DNA of 34,463 nucleotides, taken from contig CAYRYU010000078.1 in the NCBI GenBank assembly GCA_964428355.1, positions 1 through 34,463 of the forward strand, written 5' to 3'. The stretch comes from CAYRYU01 sp964428355. Lineage in GTDB: Bacteria > Muiribacteriota > Ozemobacteria > Ozemobacterales > Ozemobacteraceae. Of the stretch, positions 1-8,182 are shown in pieces (position 1 is the first letter of the stretch; each line of letters starts with the position of its first letter). The notes below the pieces were generated by a model, which saw only the letters and a program-made list of their open reading frames with translations, did not search any database and had not been told where the DNA came from. The translations under genes were made by a program, and so were the position numbers.

Positions 1-67
1 TAAACGGCGGCGGTGTACATCCAAGGCAGTTCACCCGCAAGACGAAAGACTCTCGACGAGGTTCTCA

Positions 68-1226
68 ATGGCTGGGATCAGAAGACTGACGCGAGAAGCA
101 CCTGACTTCGAAAGCGAGTTTTCCCGCCTTTTCTACCTTTACGCGCCCGTCGTCAGGTTTATCTTCCACAGTGGCACCATCCTGAATGGACACGAGTTTC
201 CCGGGGTTCCAGACGTCACCCAGGAAGAAATCCTTATGGACAGGGCAAGGGAAAAGGGGTTCCTGAAGCGGAATACGATTTCGGATGCATGAGTTTCTTT
301 GGGGAAGGGGCTCCCAAAGATTTTACCGAGGCAAAAAGATGGTTCAAAAAATCATCTGATAAAGGGCACCGCCGAGCCCGCTACAATCTTGGATGCATTT
401 TTGCCAACGGCCAGGGGGTCCCCCGGGATTTCACCCGGGCAAATGACTTTTTCGGGAAAGCGGCGGATCAGAACCACAGCATCTCCTGTTTCATCCTCGG
501 CCAACATTATCATGAGGGCCGGGGCGTTCCCCAGAACAGAGAACGAGCGTTGGATTGGTATTTGAAAGCCGGGGAATTGGGGATCGCAGAGGGGTTTCTG
601 AATTTCGCGCTCGTTATCGAGGAAGAACTGGAAACCGGGGCCGCAGCCACCACCCGACTCGATCAGTCTGCCAAGACCGAAAAGCGACGGGAACGGGCCA
701 GGTCATGGACAGAGGTGGTGGAAAATCTCGAGAAAGCTGGCGATATGGGGTTGGCCCAGGCCTTTTTCCATCTCGGATCCCTTTTCGACGAGGGCCCCCC
801 CCCTTTCTGCGAGATACCGAACGGGCGAAAGCCTTTTACAAACGGGCATGGGAAACGTCCGGAGGCACCTGGGGCCTCGAAGCCCGGTTCAATTTCGCCC
901 TCCTCTGCGAAGAAACCGGAAACAGGGCCCAGAAACTCGAAAGCCTGGTACACCTTGTCGCAAAGAAGTACCTTCCGGCCCTCGTATGGCTTTCGGAGAT
1001 CCTTTTGGCCTGCTCCGACCTGCCTGCTACCGCTTCCATGCAGGAAAGGGAGGAGTGCCGAAAGCGGGGCATGGAGCTACGCTTCCAGGCCTCCCTGCAA
1101 GACCATCCGGAGGCTTTGTATTCCATTGAATCCGCCGATTCCGAACTCGAACGGAATTCCGTGCCTGCGGATGATTTGGACCGGTTCTTGAACAAAACCC
1201 TCGAATCGAGCATAATGATTGGTTGA
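68..1226 (+). pseudogene. Sel1-repeat protein gene with two frameshifts
   Basis: This reads as one Sel1-like repeat protein (TPR-related helical repeats, usually scaffolds for protein contacts) spread over three frames. ATG 68 follows a GAGG motif by a few bases. The first frame runs to about 256 and ends in a repeat start (REKG). The second frame continues with VPEAEYDFG and carries several clear repeats (YNLGCIFANGQGVPRDF, LGQHYHEGRGVPQNRERAL). The third frame resumes at the C9 run 795-803 with DTERAKAFYKRAWE and runs to the TGA at 1226. Both breaks lie in homopolymers (A4G4 near 253-259 and C9), and one added base at each would restore a single ORF of about 386 codons. Sequencing error, a decayed gene and a phase-variable tract are all possible. 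No signal peptide is evident. Family assignment is firm; the intact or broken state is not. Confidence 0.75.
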
Positions 1227-1263
1227 AATTCTGTTCTTTTTCGACCTTACCGGGGGGCCTGCC

Positions 1264-1292
1264 TTGACACCCCCCCGACCCATTTTTATAAT
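1264..1292 (+). promoter_or_regulatory. Consensus sigma70-type promoter of the FecR-domain gene
   Basis: A perfect TTGACA (1264-1269) and a perfect TATAAT (1287-1292) are separated by exactly 17 bases, 42 bases before the ATG at 1335. Such an exact match in GC-rich DNA is unlikely by chance and predicts strong housekeeping transcription starting near 1299. Confidence 0.85.
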
Positions 1293-1334
1293 TAAAGCAT
1301 TCAGTCACGAATTTCTTCTTTGGAGGCCAAACAT

Positions 1335-2081
1335 ATGAGGTCGACGCGAGTATCCTTCTTTCTTTTGACGCTGCTTTTGGCCGTTTCCGTTTCCGCTTTT
1401 GCCACCGAGCCCGCCCTTCAGCCCGTGGATGCAAAGCTCAACATCCTCGGCGGGCAGGTGAAGCTGACCCGTGTCGGGAAAACCCTTTCCGATGTGTACA
1501 ATTCCGGTTTTCCGCTCTTCGCCGGAGACCTGATCGAGACACTCCGGGAATCGAAGGCCGAGCTGGTCTACGGAGACGGGACAGTCATGCGGATCAAGCC
1601 CCTGACCCTGATCGAGGTCCAACCCACCGCCCTCAAGATGTTCAAGGGAAAAACCTGGTTCAAGTTCACGAAGCGAGGAACCGAGTTCGTGATCGAAACT
1701 CCCAGCCTCGTCGCCGGAATCCGGGGAACGGTTTTCGACGTCGCGGTCTCTTCCCGTGGAAAATCCGTCCTCTCGGTCATGGAAGGAGCGGTCGCGGTCA
1801 AGGGAAGCAAGGATGCCGGAAAGCGGGTGTTCGTGAAGGCAGGGTATGCCACCCATTCCGAAACCGGCAAGGGACCCGTCCTTCCCTATCAGATCAACGT
1901 CGAAAAGAAGAACAACGAATGGAAGACCGTGGAATGGATTCCCTCCAATGAAAACGATGCCGGCCAGCTTTATCTGAATTACAGCAACCTGAACGCCGAA
2001 TTCGGCCCCGAGGATCCCCGTACCATCGAAGCCAAGCGCGTTCTCGAGGAAGCCCAGGCCAAAACCAAGTCCAGGAAGTGA
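1335..2081 (+). CDS. Secreted FecR-domain protein
   Basis: The protein has 248 residues. The ATG at 1335 is preceded by GGAGG (1322-1326) at good spacing, so it is preferred over an in-frame TTG at 1320. Residues 1-22 form a signal peptide (basic start, Leu/Val-rich core, small residues around AFA). Residues of about 55-155 match the FecR fold: a LFAGDLIET segment, then ELVYGDGTVMRI, then the hallmark LVAGIRGTVFDV followed by a beta-strand and MEGAVAVKG. FecR was named as an anti-sigma regulator, but stand-alone exported FecR-domain proteins like this one lack the cytoplasmic sigma-binding part and have no settled role. The C-terminal 70 residues are charged and helical. A consensus promoter precedes the gene and a strong terminator follows, so it is probably monocistronic. 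Confidence 0.9.
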   Translation: MRSTRVSFFLLTLLLAVSVSAFATEPALQPVDAKLNILGGQVKLTRVGKTLSDVYNSGFPLFAGDLIETLRESKAELVYGDGTVMRIKPLTLIEVQPTALKMFKGKTWFKFTKRGTEFVIETPSLVAGIRGTVFDVAVSSRGKSVLSVMEGAVAVKGSKDAGKRVFVKAGYATHSETGKGPVLPYQINVEKKNNEWKTVEWIPSNENDAGQLYLNYSNLNAEFGPEDPRTIEAKRVLEEAQAKTKSRK

Positions 2082-2100
2082 TCTTTCCCGTCTGACCCCG

Positions 2101-2140
2101 ACCGGGAGAAACCGATGAGGTTTCTCCCGGTTCTTTTTTT
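2101..2140 (+). terminator. Rho-independent terminator after the FecR-domain gene
   Basis: A perfect 13-bp stem (2101-2113 paired with 2119-2131) with a 5-base loop is followed by a T-rich run (2131-2140). It lies 19 bases past the stop. On the minus strand the same stem would follow arfB but lacks a T tract directly after it, so it probably works mainly for the plus strand. Confidence 0.92.
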
Positions 2141-2151
2141 CCCGGTCCCGC

Positions 2152-2607
2152 CTACTCGTCGTCGGAGGACGACCGCCCGGACCTGCGGATCCTCTTCTTC
2201 ATCCCGGTGGACCGTTTCGAATTCAATCGCCGACTGACCGAAGCCCTCGAGGGTCTCGTGGGAACCCGGGGTTCCTCTCTCTCGAGCGATTCGAGAATGA
2301 GCTCCTTGAGCTTTTCGAGCGCATTTTCGAGGTTCCGCCCCTGGTCCCGGCTGATCTGGCTCCTGATCCGGATGTTCCCATCGGTGTCAAGACGGCTTCC
2401 CGCAAGGAATCTCAGTTTCTCCTTCGCATGGCTCGGAAGGACCGAACAACCCGAAAGAAGGAACTTCAACTCGACCCGGGAGGCGACCTTGTTGACGTTC
2501 TGGCCCCCCGGCCCGGAGCCCCGCGCCGCGGTCCATTCAAGATCCGATGCGGGAATGGAAAGGTCCTGGTTGATCTGAAGATTCGTCAGCATGTTTTTCC
2601 AATCCAT
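2152..2607 (-). CDS. arfB: Peptidyl-tRNA hydrolase ArfB (ribosome rescue factor)
   Basis: The protein has 151 residues. It carries the catalytic GGQ loop in GSGPGGQNVNK (about residues 30-40), which hydrolyses peptidyl-tRNA in the ribosomal P site, followed by the release-factor domain 3 fold with SRDQGRN. The basic tail (RPSRASVSRRLNSKR and onward) matches the ArfB/YaeJ tail that enters the empty mRNA channel of stalled ribosomes. Length and the lack of a stop-codon recognition domain fit ArfB (about 140 residues) rather than RF1/RF2. The start at 2607 lies inside the end of the upstream glycosyltransferase gene (22-base overlap), so it is last in the LPS block. The far C-terminus is acidic (SSSDDE), which is slightly unusual. 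Confidence 0.93.
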   Translation of the reverse strand: MDWKNMLTNLQINQDLSIPASDLEWTAARGSGPGGQNVNKVASRVELKFLLSGCSVLPSHAKEKLRFLAGSRLDTDGNIRIRSQISRDQGRNLENALEKLKELILESLEREEPRVPTRPSRASVSRRLNSKRSTGMKKRIRRSGRSSSDDE

Positions 2608-3557
2608 GTTATCGCCCGTTCGAGCGGGATGTGCTCCATATCGGAGCCGGGAACGTCGGGAGGCTGGAGCACGAGGCAGTCCCCCCCCCGGGGACCCCAC
2701 CGTTTCGGAGTCATGCTTCCCTGATCCTTCGGAAAAAAAGCGACGGTGGGAATCCCCAGTGCCGCCGCCAGGTGCATCGGCCCCGTCGAACCTCCGGCGA
2801 AGCCTCGCGCATGAGCCAAAACCCCGGCCATCTTTCCAAGATCGGGGATGGAATCCAGGACCGGGACCGGGCCATTCCCCAAAACCTCGAACCAGCTTCG
2901 TAAAACTCCCTCCCCTGGCCCGAGGGACACCGCGATTGGGATTCCCGCACCTTTCAACCGGTCGGCGAGCTCGGCATAACGCCGCGGAGGAAGGTTCCGG
3001 GATGACCCGCCGTGTCCGGGATGGACGATGACGGGGGAAACACCCTGGAACCCGATGGAGTCTAGAAGGGCCCTCCCCCACCGCAGAGCCTCCCCGGTGG
3101 GTTTCACGCGGGGAAGAAGGGAGGGAACGGGAATATGCAGCCCCCGGACGAGATCGAGATTGTACTCCGATTCGTGTTTGTCGTTCCGGGAGCGGTTCTG
3201 AACCATTCTTTCGGTCAGGAGGAACTGCCACACGTTCGAGGCCCGGCCGGCCCTGACTGGAATTCCCGCGAGCCATGATGCGGCGAGGATCCGGAAGGTT
3301 GGATGGACGATCACCGCGTGAGTGAACCCCATCGAACGAAGTCGCCTTGCCAGGACGAGCACGGGGAGATTCCTTCCGCCAGGATCGTCGACGAGAACGC
3401 CGTCCGAATCAGGGTTCTCTCCAAGCAGTGGGGCGGTGTATCCCCGGACATGCCCGACGATGGTTGCCCCGGGAAAACCGAGCCGGAGCGCGGCGAAAAC
3501 GGGAAGCGTCAGGATCAGATCGCCAGCCCTGTCGGTCCGGGATACCAGTATCTTCAT
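2586..3557 (-). CDS. GT9-family glycosyltransferase (heptosyltransferase-like)
   Basis: The protein has 323 residues and the GT-B fold of ADP-heptose:LPS heptosyltransferases. The N-terminus MKILVSRTDRAGDLILTLP is the GT9 signature, with GD in the first loop and an Ala/Leu-rich helix after it. The C-terminal half has the nucleotide-sugar site GGSTGPMHLAAALGIPTVAFF, preceded by a VIVHPGHGGSSRNLP segment (the usual PGS.W region). It probably adds a heptose or related sugar to the LPS core at the inner face of the inner membrane. Donor and acceptor cannot be told from sequence. A GAGGAG ribosome site lies just before the ATG at 3557, only 10 bases after the upstream waaF stop. Confidence 0.88.
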   Translation of the reverse strand: MKILVSRTDRAGDLILTLPVFAALRLGFPGATIVGHVRGYTAPLLGENPDSDGVLVDDPGGRNLPVLVLARRLRSMGFTHAVIVHPTFRILAASWLAGIPVRAGRASNVWQFLLTERMVQNRSRNDKHESEYNLDLVRGLHIPVPSLLPRVKPTGEALRWGRALLDSIGFQGVSPVIVHPGHGGSSRNLPPRRYAELADRLKGAGIPIAVSLGPGEGVLRSWFEVLGNGPVPVLDSIPDLGKMAGVLAHARGFAGGSTGPMHLAAALGIPTVAFFPKDQGSMTPKRWGPRGGDCLVLQPPDVPGSDMEHIPLERAITWIGKTC

Positions 3558-3567
3558 CGCCCGCTCC

Positions 3568-4602
3568 TCACCAACCTTCGAGGGCCCTGGAGACGGCTTC
3601 GAACATCTCTGGAACTCCGATGGCCTCCATGCAGAACACTCCCCGCCTGCAGGTTTTTTCCCGGCAGGGAGGGGAACAGGAGACCCTGGAGCTGACGATG
3701 ACCGCCTTCTTCGAAAGAGGGCCTGTCCGGAGAAGATCGGTGGAACCGACCGGAACGACCAGGGGAATCCCCATCAGGGCCCCAAGGTGCATCGTTCCTG
3801 AATCGTTCGCGACGAGGAGCCGGGAGCCCGCAAGGAGAAGCGCAAGCCCCGGAAGGTCGGTCTTTCCGGTCATATCGACCATCCCCACCTTCGCCACATT
3901 CTGCATGGCAATTGCGGCCGGAGTTTCCCGGGCGGTTCCGGAAATCACGACCTTCAACCCCGTCTGGTGGGAAACCATTGCCGCCAGGCTCCCGAAACGA
4001 TCGGGAGGCCAGCATTTGGCCGGCCCGAAGGCCGCACCCGGAGCCATGACGACGTAGGAACCCCGCTCCAGGCCAAGGGGGGCCAGGAACCCTGGAACCC
4101 TTTCGGAACCGAAACCGGGAACTGGAAGCCCCGGCAGATCCTTTGTTTCAGCCGCTTGCTGTCCGTTTCCGGGGAATTCCCCCATCCCCTTTCGGACGAG
4201 CCCGAGGTGAAGAAGACTTTCGTGGATCCTGTCGAAATCCGCAGGAAGTGAAACCGTTCTGGAAAGAAGGAAATCCCGCCACTGTCCGGAATAGCCGACC
4301 GTCTGGGCAGCTCCGCACATTCGCCCGACGAGAGCGGCCCGGAAAGAACACGGGAGTACGATCACGCGGTCGTACTTTTCCCTACGGAGGGAGCGGAACC
4401 GTCCAAGATCGCTCCAGAGAAAGTTCTTCGAGTCGGCAATGGCGACATCCCCAACCTGGGGATGCAAATCGTACAGTGGGGCAAGGTTCGGCCGCGTCAG
4501 GATCGCCACCGCCCCTCCTGCCGCAGCGGCCGCTTCGCTGATGGCAGGGAAGGACATGATCACGTCCCCGATCCAGTTCAGTCCGACGATCAGGATCTTC
4601 AT
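3568..4602 (-). CDS. waaF: Lipopolysaccharide heptosyltransferase II (WaaF-like, GT9)
   Basis: The protein has 344 residues. It starts with MKILIVGLNWIGDVIMSFP, the form typical of WaaF, followed by IVLPCSFRAALVGRMCG and a GYSGQWRDFLLSR segment, both characteristic of heptosyltransferase II. The donor-binding stretch is VANDSGTMHLGALMGIPLVVPVGSTD. The Cys-rich C-terminus (VSCSPPCREKTCRRGVFCM) is also usual in this subfamily. WaaF transfers L-glycero-D-manno-heptose from ADP-heptose to the first core heptose. The ATG at 4602 overlaps the upstream stop as TGATG, implying translational coupling. Subfamily naming is by motif only. Confidence 0.88.
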   Translation of the reverse strand: MKILIVGLNWIGDVIMSFPAISEAAAAAGGAVAILTRPNLAPLYDLHPQVGDVAIADSKNFLWSDLGRFRSLRREKYDRVIVLPCSFRAALVGRMCGAAQTVGYSGQWRDFLLSRTVSLPADFDRIHESLLHLGLVRKGMGEFPGNGQQAAETKDLPGLPVPGFGSERVPGFLAPLGLERGSYVVMAPGAAFGPAKCWPPDRFGSLAAMVSHQTGLKVVISGTARETPAAIAMQNVAKVGMVDMTGKTDLPGLALLLAGSRLLVANDSGTMHLGALMGIPLVVPVGSTDLLRTGPLSKKAVIVSSRVSCSPPCREKTCRRGVFCMEAIGVPEMFEAVSRALEGW

Positions 4603-5576
4603 CAGGGCCTTCCAGACTCCCCGAAAAATCCCGCAACCTCCTCAGCGACTCCGGACCAGGAAAGATCCCTGCAGTTCCAGGTCCCTTCGGGACATGCTCC
4701 CCTCTGGCCGTGGAAACTGCACGGTTTGCATGGAAGCTCCCGGGAAAAGATCCTTGTCCGTCCTCCGGGAATCGGGGAAAACCCCAGAGAGGGATCGGTC
4801 TGGAAGAAAAAGGCGGCGAGCGGGGCTCCGACTGCCCGTGCCAGGTGCATCGGCCCCGAATCCGTCGAGATAACTCCGCCGGCAGCGGCCAGGACACCGG
4901 TAAGGAGGGAAAGCGGTATCCTGCCACGAAGATCAGGGACCCCTTCCGGCACATGGGCATCGGAAGCATCCCCGATGATCGCGACGGGCCTTCTCACCCT
5001 TCTGCAGACGATTTCCAGCCCCTGGGCCGGAAAGATCTTTCCCGGATGGGAAGCCCCCGGATGGATCAGGATGATCGAACCGGGATCCGCCCCGGTCTCC
5101 CGGCCCAGGAATTCCCGGCTTTCCGCCAACTGGGCTGGGGGGAGATCGAGGCCGGGATCAGGTTTCTCGTCAGGGAATCCAGCCGTGCGCAGGTATCTTT
5201 TCCAGACTGGATCGGGGTCGCCCCCGCGAAGGGGGTATCTCCCGATTCCCCAACGCAGGTTTTCGAAAATGTCGCGTTTCCGGTAGCGCACCGTGGGAGC
5301 TGCCAGAAGGAGACTGAGAAACCTCGAGGAGAACTTCCCCTGGAGGTCGATCACGCGATCCGGAGCAAGTCTTCGGAGATGCCGGGCGGTGACCATCAGG
5401 CCTGGGCCCTCGTTGAGGAGGACGACCCGCCCGGGAAGGAAGGGGCGGAGTTCCTTCCACTTGCGGTTGATCACCAGGACGGTTTCGAAACCCGCCCGGC
5501 CCAGGGCGCGCAACACAGGAACCGCCAGGAGGATGTCCCCCATGGCGCTTTGTCGGATGACGATCTGGAGCGGCAT
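4602..5576 (-). CDS. GT9-family glycosyltransferase (heptosyltransferase-like)
   Basis: The protein has 324 residues. The N-terminus IVIRQSAMGDILLAVPVLRAL is the GT9 start with the conserved GD, and the donor-binding segment is STDSGPMHLARAVGAPLAAFF. A LIHPGASHPGKIFP stretch corresponds to the family PGS.W.K region, and a CKPCSFHGQRGACP cluster lies near the end. It is likely a core heptosyltransferase working before WaaF, because it is encoded between waaA and waaF, but WaaC versus another role cannot be decided here. Both ends are coupled by TGATG overlaps (with waaA at 5576 and waaF at 4602). Confidence 0.87.
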   Translation of the reverse strand: MPLQIVIRQSAMGDILLAVPVLRALGRAGFETVLVINRKWKELRPFLPGRVVLLNEGPGLMVTARHLRRLAPDRVIDLQGKFSSRFLSLLLAAPTVRYRKRDIFENLRWGIGRYPLRGGDPDPVWKRYLRTAGFPDEKPDPGLDLPPAQLAESREFLGRETGADPGSIILIHPGASHPGKIFPAQGLEIVCRRVRRPVAIIGDASDAHVPEGVPDLRGRIPLSLLTGVLAAAGGVISTDSGPMHLARAVGAPLAAFFFQTDPSLGFSPIPGGRTRIFSRELPCKPCSFHGQRGACPEGTWNCRDLSWSGVAEEVAGFFGESGRP

Positions 5577-6865
5577 CAGAGGAACCCGGACGACTCCAGG
5601 AACCCGATGGTTCGCTCGGACGCCCCGGACATGGCATCGAGAACGCCGGCTGCACGCTTTCCACGCTCCCGGTAAGGCGCGGGGTCACGGAAGAAGTCCT
5701 CGATAACGGTTCTCAGGTCACGGCTTCCCGTGACCGTTGTCAGCGCTTCGGCCTTCTCGAGAGCCTGGGTTTCGAGGGGAAAGTTGGAGGTGTGGGGCCC
5801 GGAAACGAGGGGGACCCCGCAAGCGGCAGGTTCCATCAGATTGTGCCCACCGTGTGGAATGAGGCTCCCACCGACGAAGGCGAGGGACGAGATCGCATAC
5901 AGGTTCGCAAGCTCCCCGAGAGTGTCCACGAGGATGACCGAACCCGGAGCGGAGTTGCGATCGCTCAGCCGGGAGAAGTTCAACCGCCGCTCCCGCAGCA
6001 ATCCCTCTACCTCTCCCGCCCGCTTTACATGCCGCGGGGCAAGGACCATCGTCGCGGAAACATTTCCCCAAAGCGGTTCGAGCGCATCAAGGATGATCTT
6101 CTCCTCGCCCGGATGGGTCGAACCGAAGCAGATCACCTCACGGCCAGGTGGAATCCGGAACTTTTCCCTGAGCTTCTCGGCGGAAAGCGCGGGGTTCTTC
6201 AGGTCGAACTTGAAACAGCCCGAAACCCGGATCTTTTCATTGGGGACCCCAAGGAACTGGAATCGGCGCGCATAGGTTGGTTCTTGCGCATGGACGAAGG
6301 AAAGGCCTTCGAGTCCTTCTCTGAAGAGAGACCGGAAGAGCCTCATGAAACGGACCGTCTTTTCGTTGACCCGGGCGTTGATGATTCCATAGGGGATCCC
6401 GTGGGATTTGAGAGTGGCCAGGAAAAGCGGCCAAATCTCGGTTTCGCTCAGAAGAACAAGGGATGGCCTGATCCTTTCCAGGAAGGGCTCCAGGAATTCC
6501 GGGATCTCGAGCGGAAACAGCGATGCATGACCCGCGATTCCATCGTCCAGTATCCGGCGATATCCATCCATCGTCGTCGCGGTGGCAAGGACACGATCCC
6601 GCCCGACCTTTCGCGTAAGGCCTCTCAGGAAAGGTCTGAGAGTGATGATTTCGCCCAGCGAAGCGCCGTGGACCCATATCAGCCCATCCGGAATGGGAAT
6701 CTGCGGCTGAAACCTCCCTTTCCTAAGCTCGATCTCCTCGATATCGATCCGGCGAAAGGGGAAACCATCCAGGATTTCTACCACGAACCGCATGACCCAG
6801 CGGTAGATCTGAAGGGTCATATCCACGGTTTCCTCCATTTCCTTCCCAACGTTTGAATCATACAT
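5576..6865 (-). CDS. waaA: 3-deoxy-D-manno-octulosonic acid (Kdo) transferase WaaA
   Basis: The protein has 429 residues, normal for WaaA/KdtA. WaaA links Kdo from CMP-Kdo to lipid IVA, the first core-sugar step, at the cytoplasmic face of the inner membrane. Visible marks are a membrane-associating N-terminus (about 16-40), WVHGASLGE at 64-72 whose Glu is the family general base, LSETEIWP, the GSTHPGEE nucleotide-binding segment, LAPRHVKRAGEV, and the late FVGGSLIPHGGHNLMEPAACG donor motif. One or more Kdo additions cannot be predicted. The ATG at 6865 lies 8 bases inside the end of the HD-GYP gene; internal Met at 10 and 16 are alternative starts. Confidence 0.95.
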   Translation of the reverse strand: MYDSNVGKEMEETVDMTLQIYRWVMRFVVEILDGFPFRRIDIEEIELRKGRFQPQIPIPDGLIWVHGASLGEIITLRPFLRGLTRKVGRDRVLATATTMDGYRRILDDGIAGHASLFPLEIPEFLEPFLERIRPSLVLLSETEIWPLFLATLKSHGIPYGIINARVNEKTVRFMRLFRSLFREGLEGLSFVHAQEPTYARRFQFLGVPNEKIRVSGCFKFDLKNPALSAEKLREKFRIPPGREVICFGSTHPGEEKIILDALEPLWGNVSATMVLAPRHVKRAGEVEGLLRERRLNFSRLSDRNSAPGSVILVDTLGELANLYAISSLAFVGGSLIPHGGHNLMEPAACGVPLVSGPHTSNFPLETQALEKAEALTTVTGSRDLRTVIEDFFRDPAPYRERGKRAAGVLDAMSGASERTIGFLESSGFL

Positions 6866-8060
6866 CGGCCGGACCGACGATGAACAGATTTTTTTCCAAA
6901 AGGAGGTCTAACTCGGGCTCCCAACCGGCATTGCCATTCTCCGCTTTCCGGATCCTCTTCACGACAGGCCTGAGCAGGGCACCTGAATTGGTTCTCAGAA
7001 CCGCTGCCCTGGTTCCGTCGTTCAGGAGGACAAGGCTCCCCGGAGGAAAGATGGACATCTTCCTGATGAAGACCTGGAGGATTTCCGGATCGAAATGGGA
7101 GTCCACCCCGGCAAGCAGGAACCGTGTCGACTGGTAGGGAAGCATCGCGGGACGGAAAGGACGATCGGTGGTCAGGGCATCGTAAACGTCCGCGATTGCG
7201 ACGATCCTTGCCAGAAGCGAGATTCCGGAACCCCTTTCCCCTTTCGGGTATCCCAATCCGCGAAACTTCTCGTGATGTTGAAGGACGATCAGCCGTGACC
7301 GCTCATCGATGGTTTTCGACGGCTCCAGGAGTTTGTACCCGATCTCGGGATGCCGCCTGACCTGAAGGATCTCCTCATCCGTCAGGGTTCCGATCTTGTT
7401 CAGGATCGTTGCGCTGATCCTGAGCTTTCCAATGTCGTGAAGAATAGCCCCCAGGCCCAGGACCCTGAGCATGGGAACCGGGAGGTTCATCTCCTGACCG
7501 ATCATGACGGAAAGCGTGGCGACGTTGATGTTGTGGCTGAAGGTGTAATCGTCGAAAGACTTGACCGCGATCAGATTCATGATCGCGTCATGGTTCTTCG
7601 CGACCTCGGAAATGAGCTGTTCGACGACTTCCCCGGTTTCCCGCTCGTCGATCCCATCTTTGGAATGGACGGAGTTGATCAGCGAGGAAACCGCCCGGAT
7701 CGCCATGATCTGTGTGGAAGTCGAGACGAGAGGCTTTTCCCCCCGGATGACGGATTTGTTTTCCGGAAATCCCCCGGTCGTCCGGGTGCAGGATCTGGCG
7801 GTTCCGCGGATTTTCTGGATGTCCATGATGTCGGTCAAACGGAAATCCCTGATCAGGAACTCTTCGCCGGAATCGCCCTGAAGGAATAGATCCTTGCGGA
7901 TCATGAGGGATTCGACATCGTAATCGCATTGAAGGCCATGGATGGTGAAAGACGGGGGTGTCGGACCCTCGCCCGGCGTCCAGACGAACTCCCGGCAGGA
8001 ACCGATATGGCTGTAGCCGGTGAAGATCTGGGGATTGTGAACTTTCAGATCCTTTTCCAT
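6858..8060 (-). CDS. HD-GYP domain protein, probable c-di-GMP phosphodiesterase
   Basis: The protein has 400 residues. The HD-GYP catalytic core spans about 170-300: H176 in FSHNINVA, the metal-binding H208-D209 in ILHDIGK, HHEKFRGLGYP at 262-272 carrying the HHE and GYP marks, and a downstream ARIVAIADVYDALT segment. HD-GYP enzymes linearise and hydrolyse cyclic di-GMP, and all visible metal ligands are kept. Residues 1-165 contain no recognised receiver or PAS motif and may be an unassigned input region. The last 80 residues form a beta-rich tail like that seen after many HD-GYP domains. The protein is soluble. It starts a sub-operon with waaA, whose start it overlaps, linking c-di-GMP turnover to LPS core synthesis by position. 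Confidence 0.92.
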   Translation of the reverse strand: MEKDLKVHNPQIFTGYSHIGSCREFVWTPGEGPTPPSFTIHGLQCDYDVESLMIRKDLFLQGDSGEEFLIRDFRLTDIMDIQKIRGTARSCTRTTGGFPENKSVIRGEKPLVSTSTQIMAIRAVSSLINSVHSKDGIDERETGEVVEQLISEVAKNHDAIMNLIAVKSFDDYTFSHNINVATLSVMIGQEMNLPVPMLRVLGLGAILHDIGKLRISATILNKIGTLTDEEILQVRRHPEIGYKLLEPSKTIDERSRLIVLQHHEKFRGLGYPKGERGSGISLLARIVAIADVYDALTTDRPFRPAMLPYQSTRFLLAGVDSHFDPEILQVFIRKMSIFPPGSLVLLNDGTRAAVLRTNSGALLRPVVKRIRKAENGNAGWEPELDLLLEKNLFIVGPADV

Positions 8061-8081
8061 CGCCCGAATCCCTTTTCAGGA

Positions 8082-8090
8082 ATTGTAACA
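8082..8090 (-). promoter_or_regulatory. Possible extended -10 promoter for the HD-GYP/LPS genes
   Basis: On the minus strand TGTTACAAT reads as an extended -10 element (TGn followed by TACAAT, 5 of 6 consensus bases), about 22 bases before the ATG at 8060. The 122-base gap after the LpxL-type gene is the largest gap inside this co-directional block. No convincing -35 was found, as expected for extended -10 promoters. Confidence 0.5.
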
Positions 8091-8182
8091 CAGATGCACG
8101 CCCGAGGGAGCAGCTTTCCCCAACAGGTCCGCATTTGTTTCATCAGGGGTCCGGCCGGGCCTTCCGCCCCGCAGGAAGAATC

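Noticed and set aside
250..803. Programmed ribosomal frameshifting in the Sel1 gene
   Set aside because: No slippery heptamer with a following stem or pseudoknot was evident, and two separate shifts in one short gene are better explained by homopolymer error or slippage.
2608..3276. Long N-terminal extension of ArfB
   Set aside because: The extra residues are the antisense-frame shadow of the GT9 gene; the Met at 2607 gives a normal family length.
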